A stretch of DNA of 64,000 nt from CAWAQA01 sp963784065 (GCA_963784065.1 CAWAQA010000006.1:310001-374000), one strand, 5' to 3'; shown: positions 26,701 through 36,104, numbered from the stretch's first letter. The notes: generated by a model not told the origin, from the sequence alone. Numbers and translations are program-made.

Positions 26701-29404
26701 GTCTTCGGCGGCTCCGGCAACGACGTCATCTACACCGGCTTCGGCCTGACCGAGTCGTTCGGCGGCGCCGGCGACGACTGGATCGAGAGCGGCAACTCGC
26801 CGGCCAACGTGATCGTCGGCGACGAGAACAACCAGTTCCAGAACGATCCGAACGGGGGCCACGACGTCCTCAGCGCCGGCAAGGCCGACGACGACTTCGA
26901 CTCCGAAGGCGGCGACGACATCATGGTTGGCACCGTGATCGGAACACACCGGTTCGAAGGCATGCTCGGGTTCGACTGGACCACATACCGTGGAGAAATC
27001 TATCCGGTCGATGCCGACATGCTGGTTACGGGTGCGACCGTCATCAACGCGCCGCTCAACGAGAACCGCGACCGATACGACAATCTCGAGGGTCTGTCGG
27101 GAACGAACTTCGACGACCTGCTGCGCGGCGACGATCGTATCGAAGCCGAGCTGGTCGACGACGGGTTGACGGGCGTCGCCAACGCTCATGTCCTGAACGC
27201 GGCCGGCATCGCCCGCATCTCGGGGCTGGCTGCCATCCTCCCGGCCGGCGCCACGTCGTGGGCAGAGGGCAACATCATCCTTGGTGGCCCCGGCAGCGAC
27301 CTGCTCGAAGGCCGCGGCGGCAACGACATCCTCGATGGCGACCGCTGGCTGAACGTCCAGCTCCGGGGAACGCTCAACGACGGGACCGTGAAGCTGGCCA
27401 ACACGCTGCACGATCTCAGAAACGACGTGTTCGCGGATCCGCAGCGGCTGAACCCGGGCAACATCAGCATCGTCCGCAGCATCGTGACGGAGCTGCCGAA
27501 CAATGCGCATGTCGACACGGCGGTGTTCACCGGTCTGCGTGCCGAGTACGCCATCAGCGTCCTGCCGGGCGGAGTCGTGATCGTCGATCACGGCGCCGGC
27601 GTCGACGGGCGCGACACGCTGCGGAACATCGAGCAGCTGGCGTTCGCGGATGGCACCATCCCGGTGCCGTCGGCCGATGGGCAGCTGACGGTGCCCGCGG
27701 TCCTCGGGCTGCAGCAGGCGGATGCGGAAGCGGCCATCGTGGCGGCCGGCCTGGCGTTCAGCATCGAGATCATCGAGAACGATGCGCCCGCCGGCACGGT
27801 CCTGACGCAGGCTCCGGCAGCGCTCACGCGCGTGGCGCCGGGCAGCACGGTCAGCCTGCAGGTGTCGCACGGCGTCGAGCTCGCGCCGGCGCCATCCCTC
27901 GTGGGTGACTCGCGCACAGACGCGACAGCGGAAATCACCGCGGCCGGGTTCATCCTCGGCACCGTGACGACGGCGAACAGCACGACGATCGAGCCTGGCC
28001 ATGTCATCAGCCAGAGCCCGGCCGCGGGCGCGCCCGCGCCGCTCGAAGGTCCGATCAATATCGTCGTCTCGGTGGGACGCCCCGGCCTGGTGCTCTCGCT
28101 GAACTTCGACGAGGCGAACGGTCTGCCGCCGCTCGATGCGTCGGCGAGCGCACGCAATGGCGCCATCAGCGGCGCGGTGCGGGTACCCGGCAAGGTCGGA
28201 CGCGCGGTCTCCTTTGACGGCGTCAACGACTGGGTGACCGTGCTCGACGGCGCGGCCAACACCCCGCTCGACCTGACCAACGGGATGACGCTCGAAGCGT
28301 GGGTCAACCCGGGCACGATCAACGGTTGGGAGACGGTGATCATGAAGGAGCGCGGCGCGGCCAATTCGCAGGCCATGTCGTATGCGCTCTACGCGGCTGA
28401 CGGTGCCGGGGCGCCGCCCGCCGGCGTGGTTCGCGTCACCACCGCGGACCGGACGCTGCGCGGCGCGTCGCCGCTCACGCCCGGAACGTGGACGCACATC
28501 GCGACCACCTACGACGGCATCAACCAGCGCGTCTTCGTGAACGGTGTCCAGGTGGGCATCCGTGCGCAGACGGGCAACATGACCGTCGGCAACCAGCCGC
28601 TGCGTATCGGTGGCAACCAGGTGTTCAGCGGTGAGTTCTACAACGGGCTCATCGACAACGTGCGCGTCTACAACCGCGCGCTGACCGCAGCCGAGCTCTC
28701 CGCCGAGATCACGGCCGCGGGCGGCGTCGGGAATCCGCCGCCGCCGCCACCGCCGCCGCCGCCGGGCGCGCCGCCGGTTCCGGTGCTGAGCCTCAACTTC
28801 GACGAGGCCAGCGGTAACGCGATCGATTCGGCCAGCGGGCTGGTCGGGACGGTCTCCGGTGCGGTGCGCGTGCCCGGTCTCAGGGGCACCGCGCTGTCCT
28901 TCGACGGCGTGAACGATTCGGTGACGATTCCGGATGCGGCCGCGCTCGATCTCGACCACCGGCATGACGATGGCCGCGTGGGTGAACATGGGCGCGAGGG
29001 ACGGATGGGAAACCATCATCCTGAAGGAGAACATCGACACCTACTCCTACGCGCTCTACGCGCAGGACGGCGGCACCGTCCAGGGCGGCTCGCCCGAGCC
29101 CTCCGGCAACGTGTCGCTGGCGGGACGGACCGAGACACTCCTCGGGAACGCCGCGATTGCGAGCGGAGCGTGGGTGCACCTGGCGACCACGTATGACGGC
29201 ACCACGCAGCGGGTGTTCATCAACGGCGTGGAAGTCTCCAACGCCGCAGTGACCGGCACCATCGACGTGGGCGCCGGCTCACTGCGCATCGGCGGCAACG
29301 ACGTGTGGGCCGGTGAGTACTTCCAGGGGCTCATCGACGAAGTGCGCATCTTCAACCGCGCGCTCACGGCTGCTGAGATCGCGGCAGTCAGGAACGCTCC
29401 GTAA
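23770..29404 (+). CDS. Giant exported animal-type haem peroxidase with RTX, PASTA and LamG domains
   Basis: About 1877 residues. A signal peptide lies at about 1-40. The animal haem-peroxidase domain (about 60-850) has distal His207 in FGQFFDHGLD (with the Ca-binding Asp206), catalytic Arg457 and haem-linking Glu460 in GDGRGNEN, proximal His574 in TYRLGHSML, then RGRSEGV and DLWMGG. RTX calcium-binding nonapeptides (GGxGxD type, about 896-1060 and 1171-1195) follow, then two PASTA-like repeats (about 1303-1437), LamG 1 (about 1439-1655), a run of prolines, and LamG 2 to the end. One indel near 28950 splits LamG 2. GGAGG precedes ATG 23770. RTX-bearing peroxidases are known from Pseudomonas putida; PASTA and LamG modules in the same chain are new to me. 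Probably secreted and surface-attached. Confidence 0.92.
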
Positions 29405-29416
29405 GCTCGACCCGTG

Positions 29417-29456
29417 CTGGTCCCGGTCCCCTTCGGGGGGCCGGGACCAGGTTTTT
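29417..29456 (+). terminator. Rho-independent terminator of the peroxidase gene
   Basis: The hairpin CTGGTCCCGG ... CCGGGACCAG (29417-29426 / 29441-29450), extended inwards by TCCCC/GGGG pairing, is followed by GTTTTT. It lies 13 nt after the peroxidase stop. Confidence 0.85.
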
Positions 29457-29624
29457 CCCGCGCCCTGCCGATTCCCGCCTCCACGGTTCCACCGCCCAAA
29501 CTGCCTCCACCTGCCGACGCCCCTTCCCCCTGACAAAGTTTTCAGGCATTCTTCAGGATTGTCCGTCGGCAAAACTCGTTAGACTCAGGCCGGTCCCAGG
29601 CTGCTTTCAACGGAGGTTCCACAC

Positions 29625-30248
29625 ATGCGGATTCGTCGCGCGCTCGCCTTCCCCCTCGCTGTTGCCGCTCTTGCCATGTTGATCCTTGCCGGAGCCGAAG
29701 CTGCCCAGCAGCGCCGCGGCGGCGCGCCCGAGCCGGCGGCCGGAAGCGGCGCGGCTCAGCCGGCTGCGCGGGGCGGCGCCGCTCAGCCCGCCGCGCCGCA
29801 AGCCGCTGCCAACCTGAACCAATTGATGCGGGCCATCCTGTTTCCGAACTCGAATGTGCTCTTTGCCGTGCAGAGCGACGATCCGACGAAGCTGAAGGGC
29901 ACACGCGAGCCGTCGGCGGCGACCGATCCGCTCACCGGCCTTTACGGCGGATGGCAGGCCGTCGAGAACAGCAGTCTGGCGATCGCCGAGTCGGCAAACC
30001 TGCTGACGGTGCCCGGCCGCCGCTGCTCGAACGGCCGTCCGGTCCCGATGCAGAACGCCGACTGGGGCAAGTTCGTGCAGGGTCTCCGGACCGCTGGAAT
30101 GGCGGCGCTCAAGGCGGCGCAGTCGAAGAATCAGGACATGATCCTCGAGGTCACCGATCAGATCTCAGTGGCGTGCTCGAACTGCCATGAGGTCTATCGT
30201 GACAAGACACCGGCCCAGGGCGGGGACAAGAATCGCTGCATTCCGTAA
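29625..30248 (+). CDS. Exported mono-haem cytochrome c
   Basis: 207 residues: a signal peptide (LAFPLAVAALAMLILAG), a Gln/Ala/Pro/Gly-rich low-complexity linker (about 26-65), then a helical domain ending in a single haem-binding CSNCHEVYRD near the C-terminus. A haem site close to the C-terminus of a four-helix domain is typical of cytochrome c-prime. The helix N-terminal to it holds WQAVENSSLAIAESANLL. CGGAGG lies upstream of ATG 29625. Its position right after the haem peroxidase terminator makes an electron-transfer link possible, but it has its own transcription unit. Confidence 0.85.
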   Translation: MRIRRALAFPLAVAALAMLILAGAEAAQQRRGGAPEPAAGSGAAQPAARGGAAQPAAPQAAANLNQLMRAILFPNSNVLFAVQSDDPTKLKGTREPSAATDPLTGLYGGWQAVENSSLAIAESANLLTVPGRRCSNGRPVPMQNADWGKFVQGLRTAGMAALKAAQSKNQDMILEVTDQISVACSNCHEVYRDKTPAQGGDKNRCIP

Positions 30249-30284
30249 GCTGTAGCTGGCAGCTGGCAGCTGGCAGCCGGCAGC
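30249..30284. repeat. 7-bp tandem word AGCTGGC
   Basis: About five consecutive copies of a 7-bp word (AGCTGTAGCTGGCAGCTGGC ...) begin at the stop codon of the cytochrome gene. Shorter, imperfect GCTGCCCGCTGCC words follow at 30306-30325. Confidence 0.7.
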
Positions 30285-30370
30285 AAAGAAGCTGTCCGCT
30301 CGGCTGCGGCTGCCCGCTGCCCGCTATTTCAACGGCGCCGCTTCCGCTCCAGCTGGAAGCGCACGAACGG

Positions 30371-31399
30371 CTACTTCTGGGCGAAGATCGACTTGGCGAC
30401 CATGGCGTGAACGCCCTTCGTGCCGTCCACCAGCTGCGTCACGCGCAGGTCCACAGCCAGCGAGCAGAGCATGTAGGCGTCGTCGCGCGTCATGCCTTTC
30501 TCCGCGACCAGGAAGTCGATCATCTCGCGCGTCGCCAGGCGCGCGGCCTCATCGAGATCGGTGTGCAGGCCCATCGCGATGAAGTGCGTCGGCGTCTCCG
30601 CCCGTGGCCAGCCAAGGCGCAGCCCTTTGCGCACGATGACCTCGACCGTGCCGCGCAGCGACGTCTCGAGCGCCGTCAACGAGACCTCCCCGTCCCCCTG
30701 CATCGCGTGCCCATCTCCGAATGACAGGAGCGCGCCCGGCACGTGTACCGGGATGAAGAGCGTGGAGCCGGCGACGAGCTCCTTGTTGTCCAGGTTGCCG
30801 GCATGATGCCCGGGAGGGCCGCTCGATATCCGTCCGACCAGCGGGCTGGGAGCGACCCCAATCGATCCGAAGAAGGGCGCGAGCCGCAGCGTGACGCCCG
30901 GCGCGAACGCCGCGGTGCCGGCGCGCACGTCGAAGCGGACGCGCTTGAAGCGCGTGTAAGGGAAGTCGATCGGCAGCGTGCCGTTGTCGGGAAGGAACCC
31001 GGTCACGCCATAGGGATGGAGGAACTCGAACGCGCGAATCCTCACCTCGAGGACGTCACCGGGCTCGGCGCCTTCAACCCACACCGGACCAGTCATCGGA
31101 TGCGCGCCGGGCCCACGCTGGGTGACGGCGTTCTCCACCGCCTTCAGCGCCTCGGGGATCTCATCCTCCGTGACGCCGGCGGCCCGCATACGCTGGAGGC
31201 CTCTCGCGACCATCGTCTCGACCCGTATCGTGTCGCCGGACGCCACGCGCAGGACCGGCTTGACGATGGCATCGTAGTATCCCCAGTGGACGTTCTGCGG
31301 AAGCAGCCTCAGCTCGTGCACCGGCGAAGACTGGGAGACGGCGATTGCGGCAGGGACGAGACACGCGATGACGAGGAACAGCAGTTTCTTCACGGCCAC
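30371..31399 (-). CDS. Exported acetamidase/formamidase family protein
   Basis: 342 residues with a Sec signal (KKLLFLVIACLVPAAIAVS). The body follows the FmdA/AmdA fold: HWGYYDAIVKPVLRVASGD, HPMTGPVWVEGAEPGDVLEV (metal-binding His), GTLPIDFPY, GSIGVAP, GPPGHHAGNLDNKEL and GDGHAMQGDGEVS. It would hydrolyse small amides to acid and ammonia; export is unusual because characterised members are cytosolic. Residues next to the active site are intact. It is transcribed away from pssA, with the GTAGACC array in the divergent gap. Confidence 0.88.
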   Translation of the reverse strand: MAVKKLLFLVIACLVPAAIAVSQSSPVHELRLLPQNVHWGYYDAIVKPVLRVASGDTIRVETMVARGLQRMRAAGVTEDEIPEALKAVENAVTQRGPGAHPMTGPVWVEGAEPGDVLEVRIRAFEFLHPYGVTGFLPDNGTLPIDFPYTRFKRVRFDVRAGTAAFAPGVTLRLAPFFGSIGVAPSPLVGRISSGPPGHHAGNLDNKELVAGSTLFIPVHVPGALLSFGDGHAMQGDGEVSLTALETSLRGTVEVIVRKGLRLGWPRAETPTHFIAMGLHTDLDEAARLATREMIDFLVAEKGMTRDDAYMLCSLAVDLRVTQLVDGTKGVHAMVAKSIFAQK

Positions 31400-31411
31400 C
31401 TTCCAGAATCG

Positions 31412-31537
31412 AGGTCTTCGGTCTACGGTCTCCGGTCGGTCTACGGTCTACTCTAGCTGACCGACGGCGAGTGTAGACCGAAGACTGTAGACCGACGACC
31501 GTAGACCGTAGACCGTAGACCGTAGACCGTAGACCGA
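31412..31537. repeat. GTAGACC 7-bp tandem array with inverted arms
   Basis: The left part reads GGTCTACGGTCTCCGGTCGG and the right part is (GTAGACC)n, with five or more near-perfect units ending at 31535; the two parts are in inverted orientation around 31460. It fills the whole divergent gap between the formamidase-like gene and pssA and abuts TGTTATATA, a -10-like sequence. A related array is at 51.94-52.03 kb. Confidence 0.8.
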
Positions 31538-31549
31538 ATGTTATATAGG
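31536..31549 (+). promoter_or_regulatory. Candidate -10 of pssA
   Basis: GAATGTTATATAGG immediately follows the GTAGACC array and lies only a few bases before the ATG at 31553, which would give a very short leader. The gene at 32251 has the same arrangement: a GACCGAA array, then ACGTTATGCTATAGG. Confidence 0.35.
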
Positions 31550-31552
31550 GAC

Positions 31553-32179
31553 ATGCAGAACGCACCGCAGCGCTTGTCGATGCTCCGGTCCTATACGCCG
31601 GCCGACCTGCTGACGCTCGCCAATGCCAGCTGCGGCACGCTGTCGATTTTCTTCTGCCTGAGCTACATCGCCGACGATCGGACGCGTTGGCTGTGGGCGG
31701 CGTTCGTCCTGCCGGTGTTCGCGCTGGTCTTCGACGCGCTCGACGGCTACGTGGCGCGCCTCAACAGCAACCGGCAGTCGCGGCTGGGCGCCGATCTCGA
31801 CTCTCTCGCGGACATCGTGTCCTTCGGGGTCGTGCCAGCCGTGCTCGGCTACACCCTCGGGCTGCGCGGTTTGTGGGACGTCGCGGTGCTCACCTTCTTC
31901 GTCTGCTGCGGCATCAGCCGTCTCGCGCGCTTCAACGTGACGTCGGCGTCCCTCACCGACACGGCGACCGGCAAGGTTCGCCACTTCGAAGGAACACCGA
32001 TTCCGACCAGCATCGTTCTCGTGATCGCGTTGGCGGTGCTCTATTACCTCGGGCTGACGGGAGAAGACTTCTGGCTCGGCGAGTGGGAGCTGTTTGGCCG
32101 TGGGTTCCACACCTTCTCGCTGCTGTTCCTCGTGAGCGGCAGCCTCATGATCAGCACCATCAAGGTGCCGAAGCCGTGA
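31553..32179 (+). CDS. pssA: CDP-diacylglycerol--serine O-phosphatidyltransferase
   Basis: About 208 residues. The CDP-alcohol phosphatidyltransferase signature is complete: DALDGYVARLNSNRQSRLGA followed by DLDSLAD, i.e. DGxxAR(x8)Gxx(x)DxxxD, the metal and CDP-binding site. Six or so membrane helices surround it (IFFCLSYIADD, VLPVFALVFDA, VAVLTFFVCCG, TSIVLVIALAVLYYLG, FSLLFLVSGSLMIST). It makes phosphatidylserine, precursor of phosphatidylethanolamine. The size and the N-terminal YTPADLLTLANASCG are typical of PssA type II rather than PgsA. Start ATG 31553 has AGGGAC; the in-frame ATG at 31538 lies inside a probable promoter. Confidence 0.88.
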   Translation: MQNAPQRLSMLRSYTPADLLTLANASCGTLSIFFCLSYIADDRTRWLWAAFVLPVFALVFDALDGYVARLNSNRQSRLGADLDSLADIVSFGVVPAVLGYTLGLRGLWDVAVLTFFVCCGISRLARFNVTSASLTDTATGKVRHFEGTPIPTSIVLVIALAVLYYLGLTGEDFWLGEWELFGRGFHTFSLLFLVSGSLMISTIKVPKP

Positions 32180-32206
32180 CATCTCGGGCTCCGGGCTTCG
32201 GGCACC

Positions 32207-32227
32207 GGAGACCGAAGACCGAAGACC
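32207..32227. repeat. GACCGAA 7-bp tandem word
   Basis: GGAGACCGAAGACCGAAGAC: three GACCGAA-type heptads between pssA and the lipoprotein gene, immediately before ACGTTATGCTATAGG. A variant of the GTAGACC family. Confidence 0.6.
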
Positions 32228-32250
32228 AACGTTATGCTATAGGACCAGAT

Positions 32251-33205
32251 ATGCGGCGAATCCTGATGCTCGTCTGCGCAGCCGGCCTGCTCGTCACCGG
32301 CTGCGAGGACCCGGACACGGACCGACGACACGGCCGTCGCCAACCGCGTCGCGAGTGATGCTCTCGGCGTTTCCCACAACCGTGCTCCGCAGCGGCAGCA
32401 GCGTGACCGTCACCGCGCGGGTGACGAGTGACCAGGGCGCCAATGTCGAGGGCACTCCGGTCACGTTCTCCACCACGGCCGGCACGCTCAGCACGACATC
32501 GGCGCTGACGTCGAGCCTCGGCTCCGCCAGCGTGACGTTGTCCGGCGGCGACCCGGCGCGCGTCACGGCGACGGCGGCCGGCGTGAGCAACGACATCGAG
32601 ATTGGAGCGACGGCGCCGTTCGCGGTCACCGTGGCGACGCCGTCACAGGTGTTCACCGAGGGTGCCACATTCGGCGTGGATGTGACGCCGAATCGCGACG
32701 CGATCAATCCGCCCGGTCCGGTTGCGCTGACGCTCAACTGCGGCGTCGGCGACACCGTTGACGTGACGATCGACCGGAGTCTGCGATGCGTGTTCCCGTC
32801 AGCCGGCGAATTCACGGTGCAGGCCGCCGGCCGGGCGGCCAACGGGTGGACGACCACCGACAGCGTCCGGGTCACCGCCACCTCGCGCACGTCGCCGCCC
32901 CCATCATCCTCCACCGGATCGGTGACACTGAGCGTCAGTCGAAATCAGCCGCGGGGGCGGGTATGCGGAATGGCGAATCATCGCCACTTCGAACATCGCC
33001 TTGGAACAGGTCGAGTTCGATTTCGGGGACGGCGTCAGGGAGACGAAGATCCCCGACGGCGACGGGACCACGGCCGCGGTCCAGCACCTTTATCGGCTGG
33101 TGCCACCCGACGGTCGAGCGGGCGTTCACGATTACCGTCCAGGGCCGCGCCGACGCAAGGGCGTCCAGTTGTGACGGTCACTCAGACAGCTCACCGTCAG
33201 GGTGA
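32251..33205 (+). CDS. Lipoprotein with Ig-like domains, several frameshifts
   Basis: ATG 32251 encodes a lipoprotein signal (ILMLVCAAGLLVTGCED) with lipobox LVTGC. After an indel near 32318 the protein continues in another frame with GPTTRPSP and an invasin-type bacterial Ig-like domain (TVTARVTSDQGANVEGTPV, ATAAGVSNDI). A further shift near 32955 leads to YAEWRIIATSNIALEQVEFD and FGDG, a PKD-like ending. Another near 33105 leads to ERAFTITVQGR and the stop at 33205. With three shifts this may be a decaying gene, but the sequence between them is well preserved. It would be an outer-membrane anchored adhesion or scaffold protein. Confidence 0.6.
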
Positions 33206-33244
33206 GTAATTGACCTCGAGAAATCGGCACGCCCGTGACGCGTT

Positions 33245-34724
33245 TCACGAAGCCCGTCGCGTAAACGGCACGAACTGAACCGCGATCGTGCGGCGCTGAA
33301 TCACCCCGCCGGGAGTCTTCTCGGCAATCGTGATCCACTGCGTCTGACCCTGCGCGCCGACCGGCGCCACCAGCACGCCACCTGGCGCGAGCTGGTCGAA
33401 CAGCGGCTGCGGAATCGCCTGCACCGCAGCGGTGATCATGATCCGATCGAACGGTGCGCGGTCCGGCCATCCGGCGTAGCCGTCGCCCTCGCGCACCTGC
33501 ACGTGCGCGTACCCGAGCTCCTTCAGCGTCCCGCGTGCCCGTGCCGCCAGCTCCGGCACGATCTCGATTGAATACACCTCGCGCGCAAGCTCGCCCAGTA
33601 CCGCCGCCTGGTACCCGGAGCCGGTTCCGATCTCGAGCACCCGATGATCGGGCGCGACGCGAAGCGCCTCGGTCATGTAGCCGACGATGTAGGGCTGTGA
33701 AATCGTCTGGCCGCGTCCGATTGGCAACGCCCGATCGTCATAGGCCCGCGTTGCCTGGTCGGCCGGCACGAACCGCTCTCGCGGCACGGCGCGCATCGCG
33801 TCGAGCACGCGCCGATCGCTCACGCCGCGCCGTGCGATCTGCTGCTCGACCATGTCGTTCCTGGGCTCAGACGCCGGTGACCGGGGGTCTGACCCGGCGA
33901 TGACCTGGCCTGGCCGCCCGGCGGCCTCGATGAAACGCGCGATGGCATCGATCATCTCGTCCCCGGCCAGCAGCTCGAGGTCGTTGTGGTCCGCGCCGGC
34001 CACCACCACGAGTTCCTTTGCGGCTGGCGCCGCGTCGTACACGCGCCGGCTCTGCTCGAGGGGCACGATCCGATCCTCGTCGCCGGCAATGACGAGCAGC
34101 GGCGATCCAATTCGCCTGATGCGATCGATGGTCGGGAAGCGATCGCGCAGCAGCAGCCGGACCGGGAGAAACGGGTAGTGGTGCTGCCCCACGTCGCTCA
34201 TCGAGGTAAACGGCGAGCGCAGGACGAGGGCGGCCGGCGGGAACTCCGCGGCGAGATCGACGGCGACCGCCGCGCCCAGGGACTCGCCGAAGTACACCAG
34301 CCGCGACGCATCGACGTCGGCACGGCTCGCGACGTAGGCACGCGCCGCGCGGCTGTCCGCCGCAAGCCCGCGCTCGCTCGGCACGCCTTCGTTGCCGCCG
34401 TATCCGCGGTAGTCCACGAGCAACACCTGCAGGCGGTGACGCTGGAGCGCGTCGGCGAGCTCGACGCGGTGCGCCCGGTTTCCGGCGTTGCCGTTGAACA
34501 CGATGACCGTCGTCCGCGGCGGCATGTCCCGGCACGGCCAGGAACCAGGCGTTCAGATCGACGCCGTCGCTCGTCGCGTAGCGCACAGGCTCGAACCGCG
34601 TGAGCCCCGCCTCGTCCGGTGACGGCACCTCTGCCATCGGGAAGTAGATCATCCGGCGCTGCAGCGTCCAGATGAGCGCCAGCACGATCACCACGATGGC
34701 CACCGACGCGGCGGCAAACTTCAT
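33245..34724 (-). CDS. pcm: Alpha/beta hydrolase joined to protein-L-isoaspartate methyltransferase
   Basis: N-terminal part (from ATG 34724): a membrane anchor (AAASVAIVVIVLALIWTL), RRMIYFPM, then, after an indel near 34520, VIVFNGNAGNRAHR, GYGGNEGVPSE, nucleophile YFGESLGAA, GDEDRIVP and DHNDL; this is an ABHD13/BEM46-type serine hydrolase. C-terminal part: MVEQQIARRGVSDRRVL, FVPADQATRAYDD, TISQPYIVGYMTEAL and the SAM motif VLEIGTGSGYQAAVL, a complete PCMT that repairs isoaspartyl residues. Both share one frame with no stop between. The linker (about 33854-33900) is encoded by a GGGTCTGACCC palindrome, and ATG 33853 has an AGGA ribosome site, so two genes with a lost stop is as likely as a true fusion. 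Confidence 0.82.
33863..33895. repeat. GGGTCTGACCC palindrome inside the hydrolase-PCMT junction
   Basis: GGGCTCAGACGCCGG (33863-33877) pairs imperfectly with CCGGGGGTCTGACCC (33881-33895). It looks like a mobile intergenic palindrome now read as protein linker. Confidence 0.6.
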
Positions 34725-34809
34725 CCGAGCACTCTACCGCGTCGCGTCCGGCGCGAAAAATGGAATACTCTGTCCGGGTTTCAGATCGATTTTCGAGGAG
34801 GTCGCGGGT

Positions 34810-36033
34810 ATGAGGCCACGTGAGCGCAAGACCCGAGGGATGCATCTCGCCTCGCGCCGGAGCATGATCAAGTCCCTCGGCGTCGCGGCGGGCGCGGCAT
34901 TGGTCGCGCCCGGCGTGGCGGCCCGGCAAGGCGCGCGACAGGCGCCGCCCTCCGTCGTCACCACGCCACCGCGTGATTTCGGGCCCGGCGGCGCGCCGAC
35001 GACGTATTTCAGGGATCCGGATGTCCTCACCGTCGATCCCGCCTTCGATGCGCTCGTGCAGCCGAACAGCGCGATCGCGCGCCTGTGGACGGGGGGACTC
35101 TGGCTGGAAGGGCCGGCGTGGAATGGCCAGGGCAGCTATCTCGTGTTCAGCGACATTCCGAACAACGTCCAGCTGCGGTGGATCGAGGACGATGCCCGCG
35201 TCACGGCGTTTCGCAAGCCGTCGAACAACAGCAACGGCAACACATTCGACTACCAGGGACGTCAGCTCTCGTGCGAGCACCTGATGCGCCGTGTCGTCCG
35301 CTACGAGCACGACGGATCGGCCACGATCATTGCCGACGCCTTTGGCGGCAAGCGGCTCAACTCGCCGAACGACGTCGTGGCGCATCCCGACGGCAGCTAC
35401 TGGTTCACCGACCCGCCGTATGGTGGGCAGATGTACCAGGGACAACCCGACGTTGCCGGAGGCCCCTCGAACCGCGACGGCCGGTTGAACCCGCGCCGCG
35501 GGCAGCCGGCGGGCCTGGGCACTTTCAGGCGGGAACTGCCCCATGGCGTCTACCGCGTCGATCCGAGCGGCAAGGTCGATCTGGTTGCGACCGAGCAGCA
35601 GGTCTCGAACCCGAACGGGCTGGCCTTCTCTCCCGATCAGAAGCGATTGTACGTGGCCAGCACCGGCGCCGGCCCCGGAGACACCGGCCCGGGCGGCAAG
35701 GGCGACATGTATGTGTTCGAGGTCGCCAACAACCGTCTCACGAATGGCCGCGTGTTCAGCGACTTCATGGTTGACGGCGTGAAGTGCGGCCCCGACGGCG
35801 TCCGCTGCGACGTGAACGGGAATGTGTGGAGCGCCAGCAATGCCGGTCGGGCCGTGGGCTACAGCGGCGTCACCGTCTGGAACCCGGACGGGAAGCTGCT
35901 CGGCCGCATTCGTCTTCCGGAGATCTGCGGCAACGTCGCCTTCGGCGGGCCAAAAGGCAACCGCCTGTTCATGGTGGCGAGCCAGTCGCTGTATGCGGTG
36001 TACGTCAACACGCAAGGTGCCGGGCCCACGTAA
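34810..36033 (+). CDS. SMP-30/gluconolactonase family protein, Tat-exported
   Basis: About 407 residues. A twin-arginine signal (ASRRSMIKSLGVAAGAALV) precedes a six-bladed beta-propeller: LEGPAWNGQGSYLVFSD (metal Glu), NSNGNTFDYQGRQLSCEH, KRLNSPNDVVAHPDGSYWF (metal Asn), SNPNGLAFSPDQKRLYVA, PDGVRCDVNGNVWSA and CGNVAFGG. These are the divalent-metal residues of SMP-30/gluconolactonase, which opens sugar lactones. GAGGAGG lies 9 nt before ATG 34810; upstream in-frame codons are rejected. Exported lactonases of this family often sit near oxidative sugar catabolism. It is followed by an exported di-haem cytochrome, which could accept electrons from a periplasmic dehydrogenase. Confidence 0.88.
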   Translation: MRPRERKTRGMHLASRRSMIKSLGVAAGAALVAPGVAARQGARQAPPSVVTTPPRDFGPGGAPTTYFRDPDVLTVDPAFDALVQPNSAIARLWTGGLWLEGPAWNGQGSYLVFSDIPNNVQLRWIEDDARVTAFRKPSNNSNGNTFDYQGRQLSCEHLMRRVVRYEHDGSATIIADAFGGKRLNSPNDVVAHPDGSYWFTDPPYGGQMYQGQPDVAGGPSNRDGRLNPRRGQPAGLGTFRRELPHGVYRVDPSGKVDLVATEQQVSNPNGLAFSPDQKRLYVASTGAGPGDTGPGGKGDMYVFEVANNRLTNGRVFSDFMVDGVKCGPDGVRCDVNGNVWSASNAGRAVGYSGVTVWNPDGKLLGRIRLPEICGNVAFGGPKGNRLFMVASQSLYAVYVNTQGAGPT

Positions 36034-36104
36034 ACCTGATACCGGATTTCATCTCACGATAGTCGTAAAATGAAACCCGTTTGATTTCTGGGAGAAGTCC
36101 TCAC

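Noticed and set aside
25018..29040. Very long minus-strand frame (1340 codons) opposite the peroxidase
   Set aside because: An antisense shadow caused by GC-rich third positions; Arg/His/Val-rich with no domain pattern, while the plus strand has complete peroxidase and RTX motifs.
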